The notes: generated from the sequence alone by a model not told the origin. A stretch of 64,000 nucleotides of DNA from Leisingera caerulea DSM 24564 (GCF_000473325.1 NZ_KI421513.1:1249217-1313216); one strand, 5' to 3'. Positions 1 to 9,167 are shown, counted from the first letter of the stretch. A program made the numbers and translations.

Positions 1-680
1 CGGCGATGGGGATGACCTTCATGGGGCTGGCGCTGCTGCCGCTGCCAGAGGTCACCGCCATCGGCTATGCCACCCCGATCTTCACCCTGATTCTGGCGGC
101 GCTGTTCCTGGGCGAGACCATCCGAATGGTCCGGATCAGCGCCGTCGCCATCGGCCTGCTAGGCGTTCTGATCATGATCTGGCCACGGCTTGGCAGCGAT
201 CTGGAGGACGGCGCCATTCTGGGGGTGCTGCTGGTGGTAGGCGCAACCGTCGCCCGCGGCTTTGTGCAGATCCACATCCGCCGCATGGTGCAGTCGGAGC
301 ATACCGCGGCCATCGTGTTCTACTTTTCGCTGACGGCCTCAGGCCTCGCGCTGCTGACTGTCCCCTTCGGCTGGGTGATGCCGGATGGCCAAACCGCGGC
401 GCTTCTGGTCGGCGCCGGCCTGGTCGGCGGGGTGGCGCAGATTCTGGTCACATCCTCCTACCGCTTTGCGCCGGCATCAATGCTGGCACCGTATGATTAT
501 GCCTCGATGATCTTTGCGATTGTGATCGGCTATGTTTGGTTCAACGAGTGGCCGACGCTAGTGATGCTTGCGGGCGCGGCGCTGGTGATTGCCGGCAATG
601 TGCTGGTGATCTGGCGCGAGCACCGGCTGGGCCTGCAGCGCGGCAAGGCTAAGCCGCTGATGGATCCCAAGGGCGGATAG
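1..680 (+). CDS. EamA/DMT-family transporter, 5' truncated by window edge
   Basis: The reading frame is open to the left edge, so the true start lies outside the window. About 225 residues are present of a family that is usually near 300. What is visible is the end of the first EamA domain and a complete second EamA domain of alternating hydrophobic helices, ending in a short basic tail (WREHRLGLQRG). Members are inner-membrane drug/metabolite exporters; the substrate cannot be told from sequence. A weak hairpin with four T residues follows the stop. Family call is firm, function is not. Confidence 0.85.
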   Translation, partial: AMGMTFMGLALLPLPEVTAIGYATPIFTLILAALFLGETIRMVRISAVAIGLLGVLIMIWPRLGSDLEDGAILGVLLVVGATVARGFVQIHIRRMVQSEHTAAIVFYFSLTASGLALLTVPFGWVMPDGQTAALLVGAGLVGGVAQILVTSSYRFAPASMLAPYDYASMIFAIVIGYVWFNEWPTLVMLAGAALVIAGNVLVIWREHRLGLQRGKAKPLMDPKGG

Positions 681-684
681 CAGG

Positions 685-700
685 CCCTAAAAAGGGTTTT
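685..700 (+). terminator. weak intrinsic terminator-like hairpin
   Basis: CCCT-AAAA-AGGG followed by TTTT, five bases after the transporter stop. The stem is only four base pairs. A stronger but U-less hairpin (GTGCCCGC at 753-760 with GCGGGCAC at 774-781) lies between this gene and the convergent SDR gene. Confidence 0.3.
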
Positions 701-784
701 CGGCGGCTGGAGCCCGCAAGGGCGACGCACCCGCCTTCATCAGAAGGGTCGGGTGCCCGCTGTTTGCCCACCTGCGGGCACGGC

Positions 785-1483
785 TCAGACTGCGCGGGTC
801 AGCCCCCCGTCGACACGGATGTTCTGCCCAGTGGTATAGGCCGCATTATCCGAGGCCAGATAAGCGATCAGGGCTGACACCTCACGCGCCGTGCCATAGC
901 GCCCCATCGGGATCCGCGCCTTGCGGTCTTCGGTCTCCGGCAGGCTGTCGATGAAGCCCGGCAGCACGTTGTTCATCCGCACGCCCTGGCTTGCGAACTT
1001 GTCGGAAAACAGCTTGGTAAAACTCGCAAGCCCTGCCCGGAACACGCCTGAGGTCGGGAACAGCGGATCCGGTTCGAACACCGCGAAGGTGGAGATGTTG
1101 ATGATTGACCCCTTGCCCTGGGCCGCCATGATGGGTGCCACCAAACGCGAAGGGCGGATCACGTTCATCAGGTAGTATTCCATCCCCAGATGCCAGTCGG
1201 CGTCGCTGATCTCCATGATATCGCCCTTGGGCCCGTGGCCCGCCGAGTTGACCAGCACGTCGATCCGGCCCCAGCGCTCCATCGCCTTGTCCACCAGCGC
1301 CTGCAGGTCGGATTGCTCCAGGTTGGAACCAGTGTGGCCCACCCCGCCCAGCTCCTGCGCCAGCATCTCGCCCTTGCCGGAGGAGGAGAGGATGGCAACC
1401 TCATACCCCTGCTCATGAAGGTGGCGGGCGGCATCCGCGCCCATGCCGCTGCCTGCGGCGGTGAAAAGTGCAACCTTGGTCAT
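785..1483 (-). CDS. SDR-family oxidoreductase with atypical active site
   Basis: 232-residue Rossmann protein. The N-terminal nucleotide motif reads TAAGSGMG (about residues 8-15), followed by NSAG near residue 84 and the Ser-containing strand IINIST. The C-terminal VDGG typical of FabG-like SDRs is present. Where YxxxK is expected the sequence is FPTSGVFRAG, so both the catalytic Tyr and Lys seem replaced. I chose the second of two close ATGs because AGGAG lies seven bases before it but only one base before the first. It is divergent from a LysR gene that probably controls it. Substrate unknown. Confidence 0.82.
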   Translation of the reverse strand: MTKVALFTAAGSGMGADAARHLHEQGYEVAILSSSGKGEMLAQELGGVGHTGSNLEQSDLQALVDKAMERWGRIDVLVNSAGHGPKGDIMEISDADWHLGMEYYLMNVIRPSRLVAPIMAAQGKGSIINISTFAVFEPDPLFPTSGVFRAGLASFTKLFSDKFASQGVRMNNVLPGFIDSLPETEDRKARIPMGRYGTAREVSALIAYLASDNAAYTTGQNIRVDGGLTRAV

Positions 1484-1585
1484 ATCCATGCTCCTTTACT
1501 TGCCCCAAGGATGGCCGTTGCAGCCGTGCTTGACCAATCATGTCTCATCGCGCCAGACTGTAGGAAAACTACTGACTGAGACCTC

Positions 1586-2422
1586 ATGCGCCTGCCCAAC
1601 CTCAACGCCCTGCGAATGTTTGACGCCGCCGCCCGCCACCTGAACTTCGGCCGCGCGGCAGAGGAACTGCACCTGACCCAAGGCGCGGTGGCCCAGCAGG
1701 TGCGCCGGCTGGAGGCGGACCTGGGACACAAGCTGTTCCATCGCCACGCCCGCGGGCTGTCGCTGACCGACACCGGACGCAGCTACCACGCGCCGGTGCA
1801 GCAGGCCTTGGCAATGATCCGCGAAGCGACCGACAAGCTGGCCCCGGCTGTGCAGCGGGTAACCCTGTCGGTGCCGCCCTCCTTTGCCGCCAAATGGCTG
1901 GTGCCGCGGCTGCCGGAGTTCGAGGCGCGGCACCCCGGCATCGACCTTCGGGTGGTGGCGGAGGAGAACCTGACAGATTTCAAGCGGGACGGCATCGACA
2001 TTGCCATCCGCCAGGGCAGCAAACCGCAGGAGAGCAGTTTGAACTCTGCCCTCCTGTCGCTGTTGGATCTGGTGGCGGTGGCCCGGCCGGATTCGGCTCT
2101 AATACAGGAAGAACCGCTGGAACTTGCCGATCTTGCCCATCATACGCTGATCCAGGACGGGCACCGGCACTGGGAACTGCTGCTGCGGCAGGATGGTCTC
2201 ACGGCCAAGGGGCGGATCCTGCAATTCAACCAGACTGCGCTGGCGATGGATGCTGCGGTGAACGGCCAGGGCATCGCACTGGTGCCGCGGTTATTTCTGG
2301 GAGGACAGCCGCTGGAGATCCTGTGGCAGGCGCCGCGGCTGGGCGATCAAGGGTTCTACGTGCTGTGGCCCAGCGCACAGGGCCGGGCCAAGACAGTGGT
2401 GGACTGGCTCTTGCGCCAATAG
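1586..2422 (+). CDS. LysR-family transcriptional regulator (GcvA-like)
   Basis: 278 residues. The N-terminal winged helix-turn-helix covers roughly residues 3-62 (LNALRMFDAAARHLNFGRAA, then LTQGAVAQQVRRLE), followed by a periplasmic-binding-protein-like effector domain. The opening sequence resembles the GcvA/AmpR branch. It faces away from the SDR gene across about 100 bases, the usual LysR arrangement for control of a divergent target. That spacer contains GTCT-N9-AGAC, a possible operator half-pair. The effector is unknown. Confidence 0.9.
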   Translation: MRLPNLNALRMFDAAARHLNFGRAAEELHLTQGAVAQQVRRLEADLGHKLFHRHARGLSLTDTGRSYHAPVQQALAMIREATDKLAPAVQRVTLSVPPSFAAKWLVPRLPEFEARHPGIDLRVVAEENLTDFKRDGIDIAIRQGSKPQESSLNSALLSLLDLVAVARPDSALIQEEPLELADLAHHTLIQDGHRHWELLLRQDGLTAKGRILQFNQTALAMDAAVNGQGIALVPRLFLGGQPLEILWQAPRLGDQGFYVLWPSAQGRAKTVVDWLLRQ

Positions 2423-2425
2423 CGA

Positions 2426-2797
2426 TCAGGCAGAGGCTGCCGCGGTCCCTTCCGGTGCGCTGAGCGAGATCACCGCAACCACCGCAGCCCCGTTCAGCAG
2501 ATAGAAGGCCGCATCCAGCCCGGCAAAGCCGAAGAGAAAAGGTGCCGCCAGAAAGGCGAGGCCGACAATCAGGTCAACGGTCAGATGCAGCCTGTAGGGC
2601 AGCACCCGGACCAGGCCGAGATGGTGGTCGGTCAGTACCGTCAGCACAAAGGCGGCAACGCCGGTCACCACGGACAGCCACAGCGCCAGCGGGTTGCTTT
2701 CGCCAAGGCCCAGCAGAAACGGCAGCCCCATCAGGGCGGCAGCAACCGGATAGTCAAGATAGGCATGAATGGTACGGGTCACAAAGCGAAGAGGCAT
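2426..2797 (-). CDS. small four-helix membrane protein (SPW-repeat-like)
   Basis: 123 residues with about four hydrophobic segments (YPVAAALMGLPFLLGLG, LALWLSVVTGVAAFVLTVL, a third after the DHHLGL loop, and LNGAAVVAVISLSA). A PFLLG and a PFLFG element suggest an internal duplication of the kind seen in SPW-repeat proteins. There is no enzymatic motif. It is convergent with the LysR gene, with stops three bases apart. Function is unknown. Confidence 0.7.
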   Translation of the reverse strand: MPLRFVTRTIHAYLDYPVAAALMGLPFLLGLGESNPLALWLSVVTGVAAFVLTVLTDHHLGLVRVLPYRLHLTVDLIVGLAFLAAPFLFGFAGLDAAFYLLNGAAVVAVISLSAPEGTAAASA

Positions 2798-2930
2798 GGG
2801 TCAGGTCCTTGCTACTGAGGTTTCTTGGCCGCGCAGTCCGCGGCTCTGACCCCAGATTGGACCGGCCATCCCGTACGGTGAATTTCAGCCCCTCCCGGGA
2901 ATCTTGCAGATCGTTCAATCTTCGGACGCT

Positions 2931-3935
2931 TCAACCAGGCCAGGCTGCCGCATGGTGCTGCCGGTAGGCCGCGGGCGACATGCCCACCTGCTTGCGGAAC
3001 ACGCGGGAAAACGCTGCCTCGGAGGCATAACCCGCAATCTCCGCGGCATCGGCTACATTCAGCCCCTGCTCTGCCAGCCCCTGACAGGCGATCTGCATCC
3101 GCCAGCTGGTGAGGTATTGCATCGGCGTCACTTCCATCTTGGCAGCAAACTCCTGGGCAAATGCAGTGCGCGACATGCCCGCCTCCCGTGCCAGGCCTTC
3201 AACGCTCCACTCCTTGGCAGGCGCCTGATGGAACGCCGTCAGCGCCCGCGAGATACGCGGATCAGCAAACCCCGCCAGCGCCGGCCCGCTGGGGCTCTGA
3301 TGTTCCAGATAGGCCCGGATCGCCTGAGCGAACAGCACCTCGGACAGTTTCAGCGCTATCAGGTCGCCGCCGATGCGGGCGCCCTGCACTTCGGAGCCGA
3401 TCATCCGCAAGGTCGCTTCGATCCAGGCCCCGGCAGCCTCGCCGTAGTTTTCGATCACGATATGGGGCGGCAACCGGTCGATCAGCATATGCCCGGCGCC
3501 GCGCCGCCCCGGCATGGCGGCAAAGGAAAAGTGGCCGCAGATCAGCTGGGTATCCCGCACCTCCAGCGCACCGCCATAGACCAGTACCCCGCCGCCGTCA
3601 TAGCCCGCGTCCTCCAGCACCTGCTCCAGCGGCAGCGCCTCCAGCGGCTGCACCTCGTTGCACAACAGCATATGCGCCGCGCCATGCGGGACCAGCACCA
3701 GATCGCCCTGCTTCAGCCGCAGCGTCTCACCGCTCGCAGGCACATGCACATTCAGCTCCCCTCGCTGAACGAAGTGAAACCGCGCGACGTTTTCATACTC
3801 CGGCACCTGAATCCCGAACGGCGGGGTAAAGGAGGTGCGAAAGTACAGCGTTCCCTTGAGGGACAGCCGGGTGAGGATATCGCTAAGCAGGTCCAACATG
3901 CCTTGCATGTTAGGCGTCTGGCACTCGCCGTCCAT
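2931..3935 (-). CDS. AraC-family transcriptional regulator with cupin sensor domain
   Basis: 334 residues. An N-terminal cupin-type sensor (about residues 30-190, with RGELNVHVPASGETLRLKQG) precedes a C-terminal AraC DNA-binding domain with two helix-turn-helix units (LAREAGMSRTAFAQEFAAK, then VADAAEIAGYASEAAFSRVF). This matches the AraC group with cupin_6-type ligand domains. ATGs at residues 10 and 13 are alternative starts; none has a strong ribosome-binding site. No obvious partner gene lies beside it, so the target is unknown. Confidence 0.88.
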   Translation of the reverse strand: MDGECQTPNMQGMLDLLSDILTRLSLKGTLYFRTSFTPPFGIQVPEYENVARFHFVQRGELNVHVPASGETLRLKQGDLVLVPHGAAHMLLCNEVQPLEALPLEQVLEDAGYDGGGVLVYGGALEVRDTQLICGHFSFAAMPGRRGAGHMLIDRLPPHIVIENYGEAAGAWIEATLRMIGSEVQGARIGGDLIALKLSEVLFAQAIRAYLEHQSPSGPALAGFADPRISRALTAFHQAPAKEWSVEGLAREAGMSRTAFAQEFAAKMEVTPMQYLTSWRMQIACQGLAEQGLNVADAAEIAGYASEAAFSRVFRKQVGMSPAAYRQHHAAAWPG

Positions 3936-4015
3936 GCCGTCGGACGATCTGCAAGGAAATGTGAACGGTCAGCCAGCCGAACATTTCGTTCTGGACGCTT
4001 GCCTGCTGGTGGCCG

Positions 4016-4486
4016 TCAATCGCTTATATCCGGGCGGTCGTTGCGGCCCCGGCTGCTCATCACCCGGCTCATGGCCAGGATGCCAGCAGCTATCAGCGCC
4101 AGCAGCACTGCGTGCACATAATACCCCAGACCTGAGGCCATGCCGACGCCCCCGGCCACCCACAGGCTGGCGGCCGTCGCCATGCCTCCGACCCGCTCAT
4201 CCCCCTGGATGATCGCCCCGGCGCCAAGAAAGCCGATCGCCCCGACAAGCCCCTGCATGATACGGGTCGGATCAGCCCCCAATTCAAGCGCCTGCGCCTC
4301 CATCGACATTTCCATGGTGATCAGCGTGAAACCTGCGGCCCCAAGCGAAACAATCATGTAGGTCCGCATGCCCACCTTGCGGTGCCGCAGCTCCCGGTCC
4401 AGCCCCAGAAGCGCCCCGGCAGCAGCGGCGCAGAGCAGGCGCAGGCCCAGTTCAAGATAACTCACATAGGCAATGCTCAGGTCCAT
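4016..4486 (-). CDS. MgtC/SapB-family membrane protein
   Basis: 156 residues from the ATG at 4486. The two conserved MgtC blocks are clear: GALLGLDRELRHRKVGMRTY near the N-terminus, and GAIGFLGAGAIIQ with MATAASLWVAGGVG in the middle. About four or five transmembrane helices are expected. The family is linked to growth in low magnesium and to ATP-synthase modulation in some pathogens; the role in a marine bacterium is unclear. The frame is open for 58 more codons upstream, but that part has no membrane character and is not included. Confidence 0.87.
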   Translation of the reverse strand: MDLSIAYVSYLELGLRLLCAAAAGALLGLDRELRHRKVGMRTYMIVSLGAAGFTLITMEMSMEAQALELGADPTRIMQGLVGAIGFLGAGAIIQGDERVGGMATAASLWVAGGVGMASGLGYYVHAVLLALIAAGILAMSRVMSSRGRNDRPDISD

Positions 4487-4640
4487 CGCGTTCCTGTTCC
4501 TTCTTATCGGGCACAGCATGCCACTGCCCCGGAATGACTTTTCAGCAATATGGCTGACTATGGCACAGTCCCGGATAAAGTGCAGGAAATTGGAACGGGC
4601 CGCTATGTCCTGTGACATGCGGCCTGGCACTGCAGCCGCA

Positions 4641-4672
4641 AAGAAAAACCCCCGCCACACGGGCGGGGGTTT
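4641..4672 (-). terminator. intrinsic terminator of ilvE
   Basis: An 11-bp stem (AAACCCCCGCC with GGCGGGGGTTT) and five-base loop; on the minus strand it is followed by TTTCTT. It sits about 20 bases after the ilvE stop. Confidence 0.85.
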
Positions 4673-4693
4673 CCGATCAGACCTGCTCTGCGC

Positions 4694-5560
4694 TTAGGCG
4701 CGGACCAGCTTTTCGTAGTCCTCGGCGATCTCACGGGTCAGGGCGCCGACTTCAAACGTGTAAGGACCAATCTCGCCGACCGGGGTGACCTCGGCCGCGG
4801 TGCCAGTCAGCCAGCACTGCTCAAAGCCTTCCATCTCTTCCGGCATGATGTGGCGCTCATGCACGGTAACGCCCTTGTCCTTCAGCATCTGGATCACGGT
4901 CTGCCGGGTGAGACCATTCAGGAAGCAATCCGGCAGCGGCGTATGCACCTCGCCATCCTTCACGAAGAAGATGTTGGCGCCTGTCGCCTCTGCTACATAG
5001 CCGCGGTAGTCCATGAACAGCGCATCCGAGCAACCCTTGGCCTCCGCCTTGTGCTTGGAAATGGTGCAGATCATGTAGAGGCCCGCCGCCTTGGCATGCA
5101 CCGGGATGGTTTCCGGGCTGGGCCGCTTCCACTCCGCGATGTCCAGCTTGGCGCCTTGCATCTTGGCATCGCCGTAGTAGGCGCCCCAGCCCCAGACCGC
5201 GATGGCCATCCGCACCGGGTTGCGGGCCGAGGCGACCCCCATATCCTCGCCCGCGCCGCGCCACACCAGCGCCCGCACATAGGCGTCCTGCAGACCGGAG
5301 GCCTTCAGCGTTTCTTCCTTGGCCGCCTCGATCTCGTCAACAGTGTAGGGCATCGGCATGTCCAGCGCCTTGGCCGAGGCGACCAGCCGCTCGGAATGCT
5401 CCCGGCTCTTGAAGATCTTGCCGTTGTAGGCGCGCTCGCCCTCGAACACAGAGGACGCATAATGCATCGCATGGGTCAGGATATGCACCTTGGCATCCCG
5501 CCAGTCGACCAGCTCCCCATCCATCCAGATCACACCGTCGCGGTCGTCATAACCTGCCAT
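4694..5560 (-). CDS. ilvE: branched-chain amino-acid aminotransferase
   Basis: 288 residues, the normal length for class IV PLP aminotransferases. It makes leucine, isoleucine and valine from their 2-oxo acids with glutamate as amino donor. The N-terminal VIWMDGELVDWRDAKVH, the lysine of VHAKAAGLY (Schiff-base position) and the EATGANIFFV block are all typical. I start at MAGYDDRDG because GGAGGG lies just before it; longer readings add unrelated residues. It is divergent from petP and followed by a clear terminator. Confidence 0.95.
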   Translation of the reverse strand: MAGYDDRDGVIWMDGELVDWRDAKVHILTHAMHYASSVFEGERAYNGKIFKSREHSERLVASAKALDMPMPYTVDEIEAAKEETLKASGLQDAYVRALVWRGAGEDMGVASARNPVRMAIAVWGWGAYYGDAKMQGAKLDIAEWKRPSPETIPVHAKAAGLYMICTISKHKAEAKGCSDALFMDYRGYVAEATGANIFFVKDGEVHTPLPDCFLNGLTRQTVIQMLKDKGVTVHERHIMPEEMEGFEQCWLTGTAAEVTPVGEIGPYTFEVGALTREIAEDYEKLVRA

Positions 5561-5671
5561 GCCGCACCCTCCTGAAACTCTGCGGTGATTTACAATAATT
5601 GCGCAACTTATGGCCGTCCCGGACACAATGTTGCGCCAAAGCTGAGATTCGATACATCTTCACTCTTGGAA

Positions 5672-5688
5672 TGTCAACAACACTGACA
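5672..5688. promoter_or_regulatory. inverted repeat in the ilvE/petP divergent promoter region
   Basis: TGTCA-N7-TGACA lies 35 bases before the petP start. Two TTGCGC elements (near 5599 and 5633) lie closer to ilvE. The spacing would suit an operator for the adjacent MarR-type regulator; this is inference. Confidence 0.35.
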
Positions 5689-5723
5689 TAAACTGGCCGG
5701 CAAGACAAATGAGGGGGCACCGA

Positions 5724-6236
5724 ATGCCTGAAGGCCGGACAGGGCAGGGATACAGCGGCGAAAGCCTGCTGTTTCTGACAGATGAGCAGCTTCGCCAAGG
5801 GATTGAGGCGATGTTCTTTGCCTACCGCGGCTTTACCGCCGATCCGGACCGGATCCTTGCGGAATTGTCCTATGGCCGGGCGCACCACCGGGCGATTCAT
5901 TTCATAAACCGCTCGCCCGGCACCACTGTGAACAATCTTCTCAGCATTCTGGGGGTGACCAAACAGTCGCTGAACCGGGTGCTGCGGACCCTGATCGGCG
6001 ACGGCCTGGTCGAAAGCAAGGTGGGCGAGCTGGATAAACGCGAACGCCACCTGTACCTGACCGAACAGGGCGCGGCGCTGGAAGCCACCCTGTCGGACGC
6101 CCAGCGCGCCCGGATGCGCGCCGCCTACAAGGACGCAGGCCCTGAGGCGGTGCAAGGCTTTAAGAAGGTGCTTGAGGCGATGATGGACGCCGACATGCGC
6201 CGCGCCTATGCCAAACTGCGGGAAACGGGCGCATGA
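5724..6236 (+). CDS. petP: MarR-family transcriptional regulator, PetP-like
   Basis: 170 residues. The winged helix covers about residues 55-125: VNNLLSILGVTKQSLNRVLRTL is the recognition helix region and KRERHLYLTEQG the wing. A GAGGGGG ribosome site fits the ATG at 5724. The ATG at 5709 is immediately before that site and is unlikely to be used. The stop overlaps the start of an OmpR-type regulator. This MarR-OmpR pair matches petP-petR of Rhodobacter capsulatus, named there for their place upstream of the cytochrome bc1 operon; no bc1 genes are present here. The symbol rests on the pairing. Confidence 0.8.
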   Translation: MPEGRTGQGYSGESLLFLTDEQLRQGIEAMFFAYRGFTADPDRILAELSYGRAHHRAIHFINRSPGTTVNNLLSILGVTKQSLNRVLRTLIGDGLVESKVGELDKRERHLYLTEQGAALEATLSDAQRARMRAAYKDAGPEAVQGFKKVLEAMMDADMRRAYAKLRETGA

Positions 6237-6934
6237 GCATGAATGACGCCCATCTTCTGATCGTGGACGATGATGAGCGCATCCGCGAGCTGCTGAAGAA
6301 ATTCCTGATGCGTTCGGGTTTCCTGGTCACTGCGGCGCGTGACGCGGCGCATGCCCGGCGCGTTCTGGCGGGGCTTGATTTCGACCTGATCATTATGGAC
6401 GTGATGATGCCGGGGGAAGACGGCATCTCGCTGACCAAGTCGCTGCGCGAGAGCATGGCAACCCCGATCCTGCTGCTGACCGCCAAGGGCGAGACCGATG
6501 ACCGGATCGCCGGGCTGGAGGCCGGGGCGGATGACTACCTGCCGAAACCATTCGAGCCCAAAGAGCTCCTGCTTCGGGTGAACGCCATCCTGCGGCGGAT
6601 GCCGGACACCACCACGCAGGACAGCGCCCCCAAGGTGCTGCATCTGGGAGCAATCCGATATGACATCGAGCGCGGCGAGATGTGGCAGGGCGACGAACTG
6701 ATCCGCCTCACCGGCACCGAAAGCCAGCTGATGAAGATCTTCTCCGCCCAGCCCGGCGAGCCGGTCTCCCGCACCAAGCTGGTCGAGGACCTGGGCCGCG
6801 ACCGCGGCCAGGCGCAGGAGCGCGCAGTGGACGTGCAGATCACCCGGCTGCGCCGCAAGATCGAGCCGAACCCGAAACAGCCGCAATACCTGCAAACGGT
6901 GCGCGGCGCGGGCTATATGCTGGCACCGGATTAA
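6233..6934 (+). CDS. petR: OmpR-family response regulator, PetR/CenR-like
   Basis: 233 residues. The receiver domain has the acidic pocket VDDDE (residues 11-15), phospho-acceptor Asp56 in LIIMDVMMPGEDG and Lys in YLPKPFEP. A C-terminal winged helix carries the Trans_Reg_C pattern TGTESQLMKIFSAQPGEPVSR and ends VRGAGYMLAPD. PetR of R. capsulatus and CenR of R. sphaeroides are essential response regulators of this type, and CenR controls cell envelope and division genes; orthology is inferred. No sensor kinase is adjacent. It overlaps petP by four bases, implying translational coupling. Confidence 0.85.
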   Translation: MSMNDAHLLIVDDDERIRELLKKFLMRSGFLVTAARDAAHARRVLAGLDFDLIIMDVMMPGEDGISLTKSLRESMATPILLLTAKGETDDRIAGLEAGADDYLPKPFEPKELLLRVNAILRRMPDTTTQDSAPKVLHLGAIRYDIERGEMWQGDELIRLTGTESQLMKIFSAQPGEPVSRTKLVEDLGRDRGQAQERAVDVQITRLRRKIEPNPKQPQYLQTVRGAGYMLAPD

Positions 6935-6940
6935 CGTATT

Positions 6941-6998
6941 TCCGGCTCCTTCTTCTGGCCCAAAGTATCCCGGGGTCCGGGGCAGCGCCCCGGGTTTC
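6941..6998 (+). repeat. intergenic repeat element, copy A
   Basis: The most divergent copy of a family found four times in the window. It shares the CTTCTGGCC...AAAGTATCCCGGGG core and then forms a GC hairpin (CCGGGGC with GCCCCGG) that could end petR transcription. See copies at 27437, 30621 and 32274. Confidence 0.55.
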
Positions 6999-7064
6999 CC
7001 CTTGCAGCCACAGCCGCCTGCCCCCTAGGGTCGCGCCAAGCCCGGCCGCAGGAGGACACGCACC

Positions 7065-7991
7065 ATGACCACCGCCCTGATCACCCACGCGGATTGCCTC
7101 AACCACGTCACACCGGAAGGCCACCCGGAACGGGTGGCGCGGCTGGAGCACATCCTGCACGCGCTGGAACCCTTGGACCTGAAACGGGTCACCGCACCGA
7201 TGGCTGCCGAGGACGACATCCTGCGCGTCCACCCGGCCTCCTACCTCTCTGACCTGCGCAAGGCTTCGCCAGCGGAGGGCTGGGCGCAGATTGACGGCGA
7301 CACCTTTATGTCCCCCGGCTCTTTGGACGCCGCGTTCCGGGCTGCCGGCGCGGTTGTGCGCGGTGTCGATATGGTTCTGGGCGGCGAGGTGCAGAACGCC
7401 TTTGCGGCGGTGCGCCCGCCGGGACACCACGCCGAAACGGACACCGCTATGGGCTTCTGCCTGTTCGGCAATGCGGCGCTGGCCGCCAAACACGCGCTGG
7501 ACCATCACGGGCTCAGCCGTGTCGCTGTGGTGGATTTTGACGTGCACCACGGCAACGGCACCCAGGACCTGTTGTGGGACGAGCCGCGCGCGCTGCTGAT
7601 CACCAGCCAGCAGATGCCGCTCTGGCCCGGCTCCGGCCGCCCGGACGAGGATGGCGCCCATGGCCAGATCCTCAACATGCCGCTGGCGCCGGACTCCGGC
7701 CGGGCCGAGATGCAGGCGGCCTATGAGGGTCAGGCCTTTCCCCGCCTGCGCGCCTTCAAGCCGGAGCTGATCATTATCTCGGCGGGCTTTGACGCCCATC
7801 AGGGCGATCCGCTCGCAAGCCTCAACTGGGCAACGGAAGATTTCGCCTGGATCACGGCGGAGCTGTGCAAACTTGCCAGTGAGCTGTGCCAGGGCCGTAT
7901 CGTCTCGACTTTGGAAGGCGGATATGATCTGAACGCGCTCGCCGCGGCAACGCGCGCGCATGTGGAAGAATTGACAAAGGCACCGGCATGA
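7065..7991 (+). CDS. histone-deacetylase-superfamily amidohydrolase (AcuC/acetylpolyamine type)
   Basis: 308 residues, a single arginase/deacetylase fold. The active-site signature is present in order: RPPGHHAE (tandem His), GFCLFGN, VVDFDVHHGNGT (zinc Asp and His), and later SAGFDAHQGDPL (second zinc Asp). Family members remove acetyl groups from lysine, polyamines or similar amides; the substrate here is open. GGAGG precedes the ATG. The stop overlaps xseB by ATGA, and xseB, ispA and dxs follow closely, so it seems to lead that operon. Confidence 0.9.
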   Translation: MTTALITHADCLNHVTPEGHPERVARLEHILHALEPLDLKRVTAPMAAEDDILRVHPASYLSDLRKASPAEGWAQIDGDTFMSPGSLDAAFRAAGAVVRGVDMVLGGEVQNAFAAVRPPGHHAETDTAMGFCLFGNAALAAKHALDHHGLSRVAVVDFDVHHGNGTQDLLWDEPRALLITSQQMPLWPGSGRPDEDGAHGQILNMPLAPDSGRAEMQAAYEGQAFPRLRAFKPELIIISAGFDAHQGDPLASLNWATEDFAWITAELCKLASELCQGRIVSTLEGGYDLNALAAATRAHVEELTKAPA

Positions 7992-8230
7992 CTGAGACCC
8001 CCGTAGAGCAGATGAGCTTTGAACAGGCGATGCGTGAGCTGGAAGGCGTGGTGGACCAGCTGGAACGCGGCGACGTGGCGCTGGATGCCTCCATCGCGCT
8101 CTATGAACGCGGCGCCGCGCTGAAGAAACGCTGCGAGGATGAGCTGAAACGTGCCGAAGAGAAGGTCGCCGCCATCACACTGGACGCCAACGGCACCCCC
8201 AAGGGCACCCAGCCGCTGGACGCCGGCTGA
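7988..8230 (+). CDS. xseB: exodeoxyribonuclease VII small subunit
   Basis: 80 residues, the usual size. The sequence MSFEQAMRELEGVVDQLERGDVALDASIALYERGAALKK is the conserved core of XseB, which binds XseA to form the single-strand-specific ExoVII. It lies between the deacetylase gene and ispA; xseB-ispA adjacency is common in proteobacteria. The large subunit is not in this window. Confidence 0.96.
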   Translation: MTETPVEQMSFEQAMRELEGVVDQLERGDVALDASIALYERGAALKKRCEDELKRAEEKVAAITLDANGTPKGTQPLDAG

Positions 8231-8233
8231 ACC

Positions 8234-9118
8234 ATGAGCACCGCCGCAGACATCCAAACGCGCCCCTTTGCGGAGGCGCTGAAAGACGCACAGGCCCGCA
8301 TCACCGCGCATATGGAGATGCGGCTGGCGGGCAGCGACGAGTTGCACGCCGCAATGCGCTACGCCATCACCGGCGGCAAGATGCTGCGCGGCTTCCTGGT
8401 GCTGGAAAGCGCCCGTCTGCACGGTGTACCGGCAGAGGCCGCCGTCGAGGCCGCGCTCGCCATCGAGTGCATCCACGCCTATTCGCTGGTGCATGACGAC
8501 CTGCCCTGCATGGACGACGACGACCTGCGCCGCGGCCAGCCCACCCTGCACCGCAAATGGGATGAGGCGATGGCGGTGCTCGCGGGCGACAGCCTGCAGA
8601 CGTTTGCCTTTGAATTGCTGGCAGACCCCAAGGTGGGACCCCACGCGCTGACCCTGATCCGCGGACTGGCGCAATCCTCTGGCAAAGACGGGATGGTGTC
8701 GGGCCAGATGCTCGATATTGCGGCGGAAACTGCCGGCGCACCGCTGACGCTGGAACAGATCACCAAGCTGCAAGGCCGCAAAACCGGCTGCCTGATCGAA
8801 TGGTCCGCCACAGCCGGCGCAGTTATGGCCGGGGCTGATCCGGCACCGCTGCGGCAATACGCTTGCGCCCTTGGCCTTGCCTTCCAGATCGCAGACGACA
8901 TCTTGGACGTCGAAGGGGATGCCGCAAAGGTGGGCAAAGCCGTACGCAAGGACGCAGAAGCCGGCAAAGCAACCTTTGTTTCGCTGCTGGGACTGGCAGA
9001 GGCAAAAGCCCGCGCACAGTCCCTGTGTGACGAGGCCTGCGCTGCGCTGTCACTATTTGGCGAGGATGCTGCAACCTTGAAGGAAGCCGCGCGTTTCGTT
9101 ATTGCGCGCGACAGCTAA
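8234..9118 (+). CDS. ispA: farnesyl-diphosphate synthase (polyprenyl synthetase)
   Basis: 294 residues. It condenses IPP with DMAPP and GPP to farnesyl diphosphate. The first aspartate-rich motif is [14 protein letters not shown] near residues 92-105 and the second is DDILD near residue 222; GGKMLRG binds the allylic substrate. It begins three bases after xseB and is followed by dxs, so the operon couples early (DXS) and late (FPP) isoprenoid steps. Confidence 0.95.
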   Translation: MSTAADIQTRPFAEALKDAQARITAHMEMRLAGSDELHAAMRYAITGGKMLRGFLVLESARLHGVPAEAAVEAALAIECIHAYSLVHDDLPCMDDDDLRRGQPTLHRKWDEAMAVLAGDSLQTFAFELLADPKVGPHALTLIRGLAQSSGKDGMVSGQMLDIAAETAGAPLTLEQITKLQGRKTGCLIEWSATAGAVMAGADPAPLRQYACALGLAFQIADDILDVEGDAAKVGKAVRKDAEAGKATFVSLLGLAEAKARAQSLCDEACAALSLFGEDAATLKEAARFVIARDS

Positions 9119-9167
9119 CCCCGCGCGCCACGCCCCGCCCCTGCCCGGCGCAGCCCAAGGAGACACC

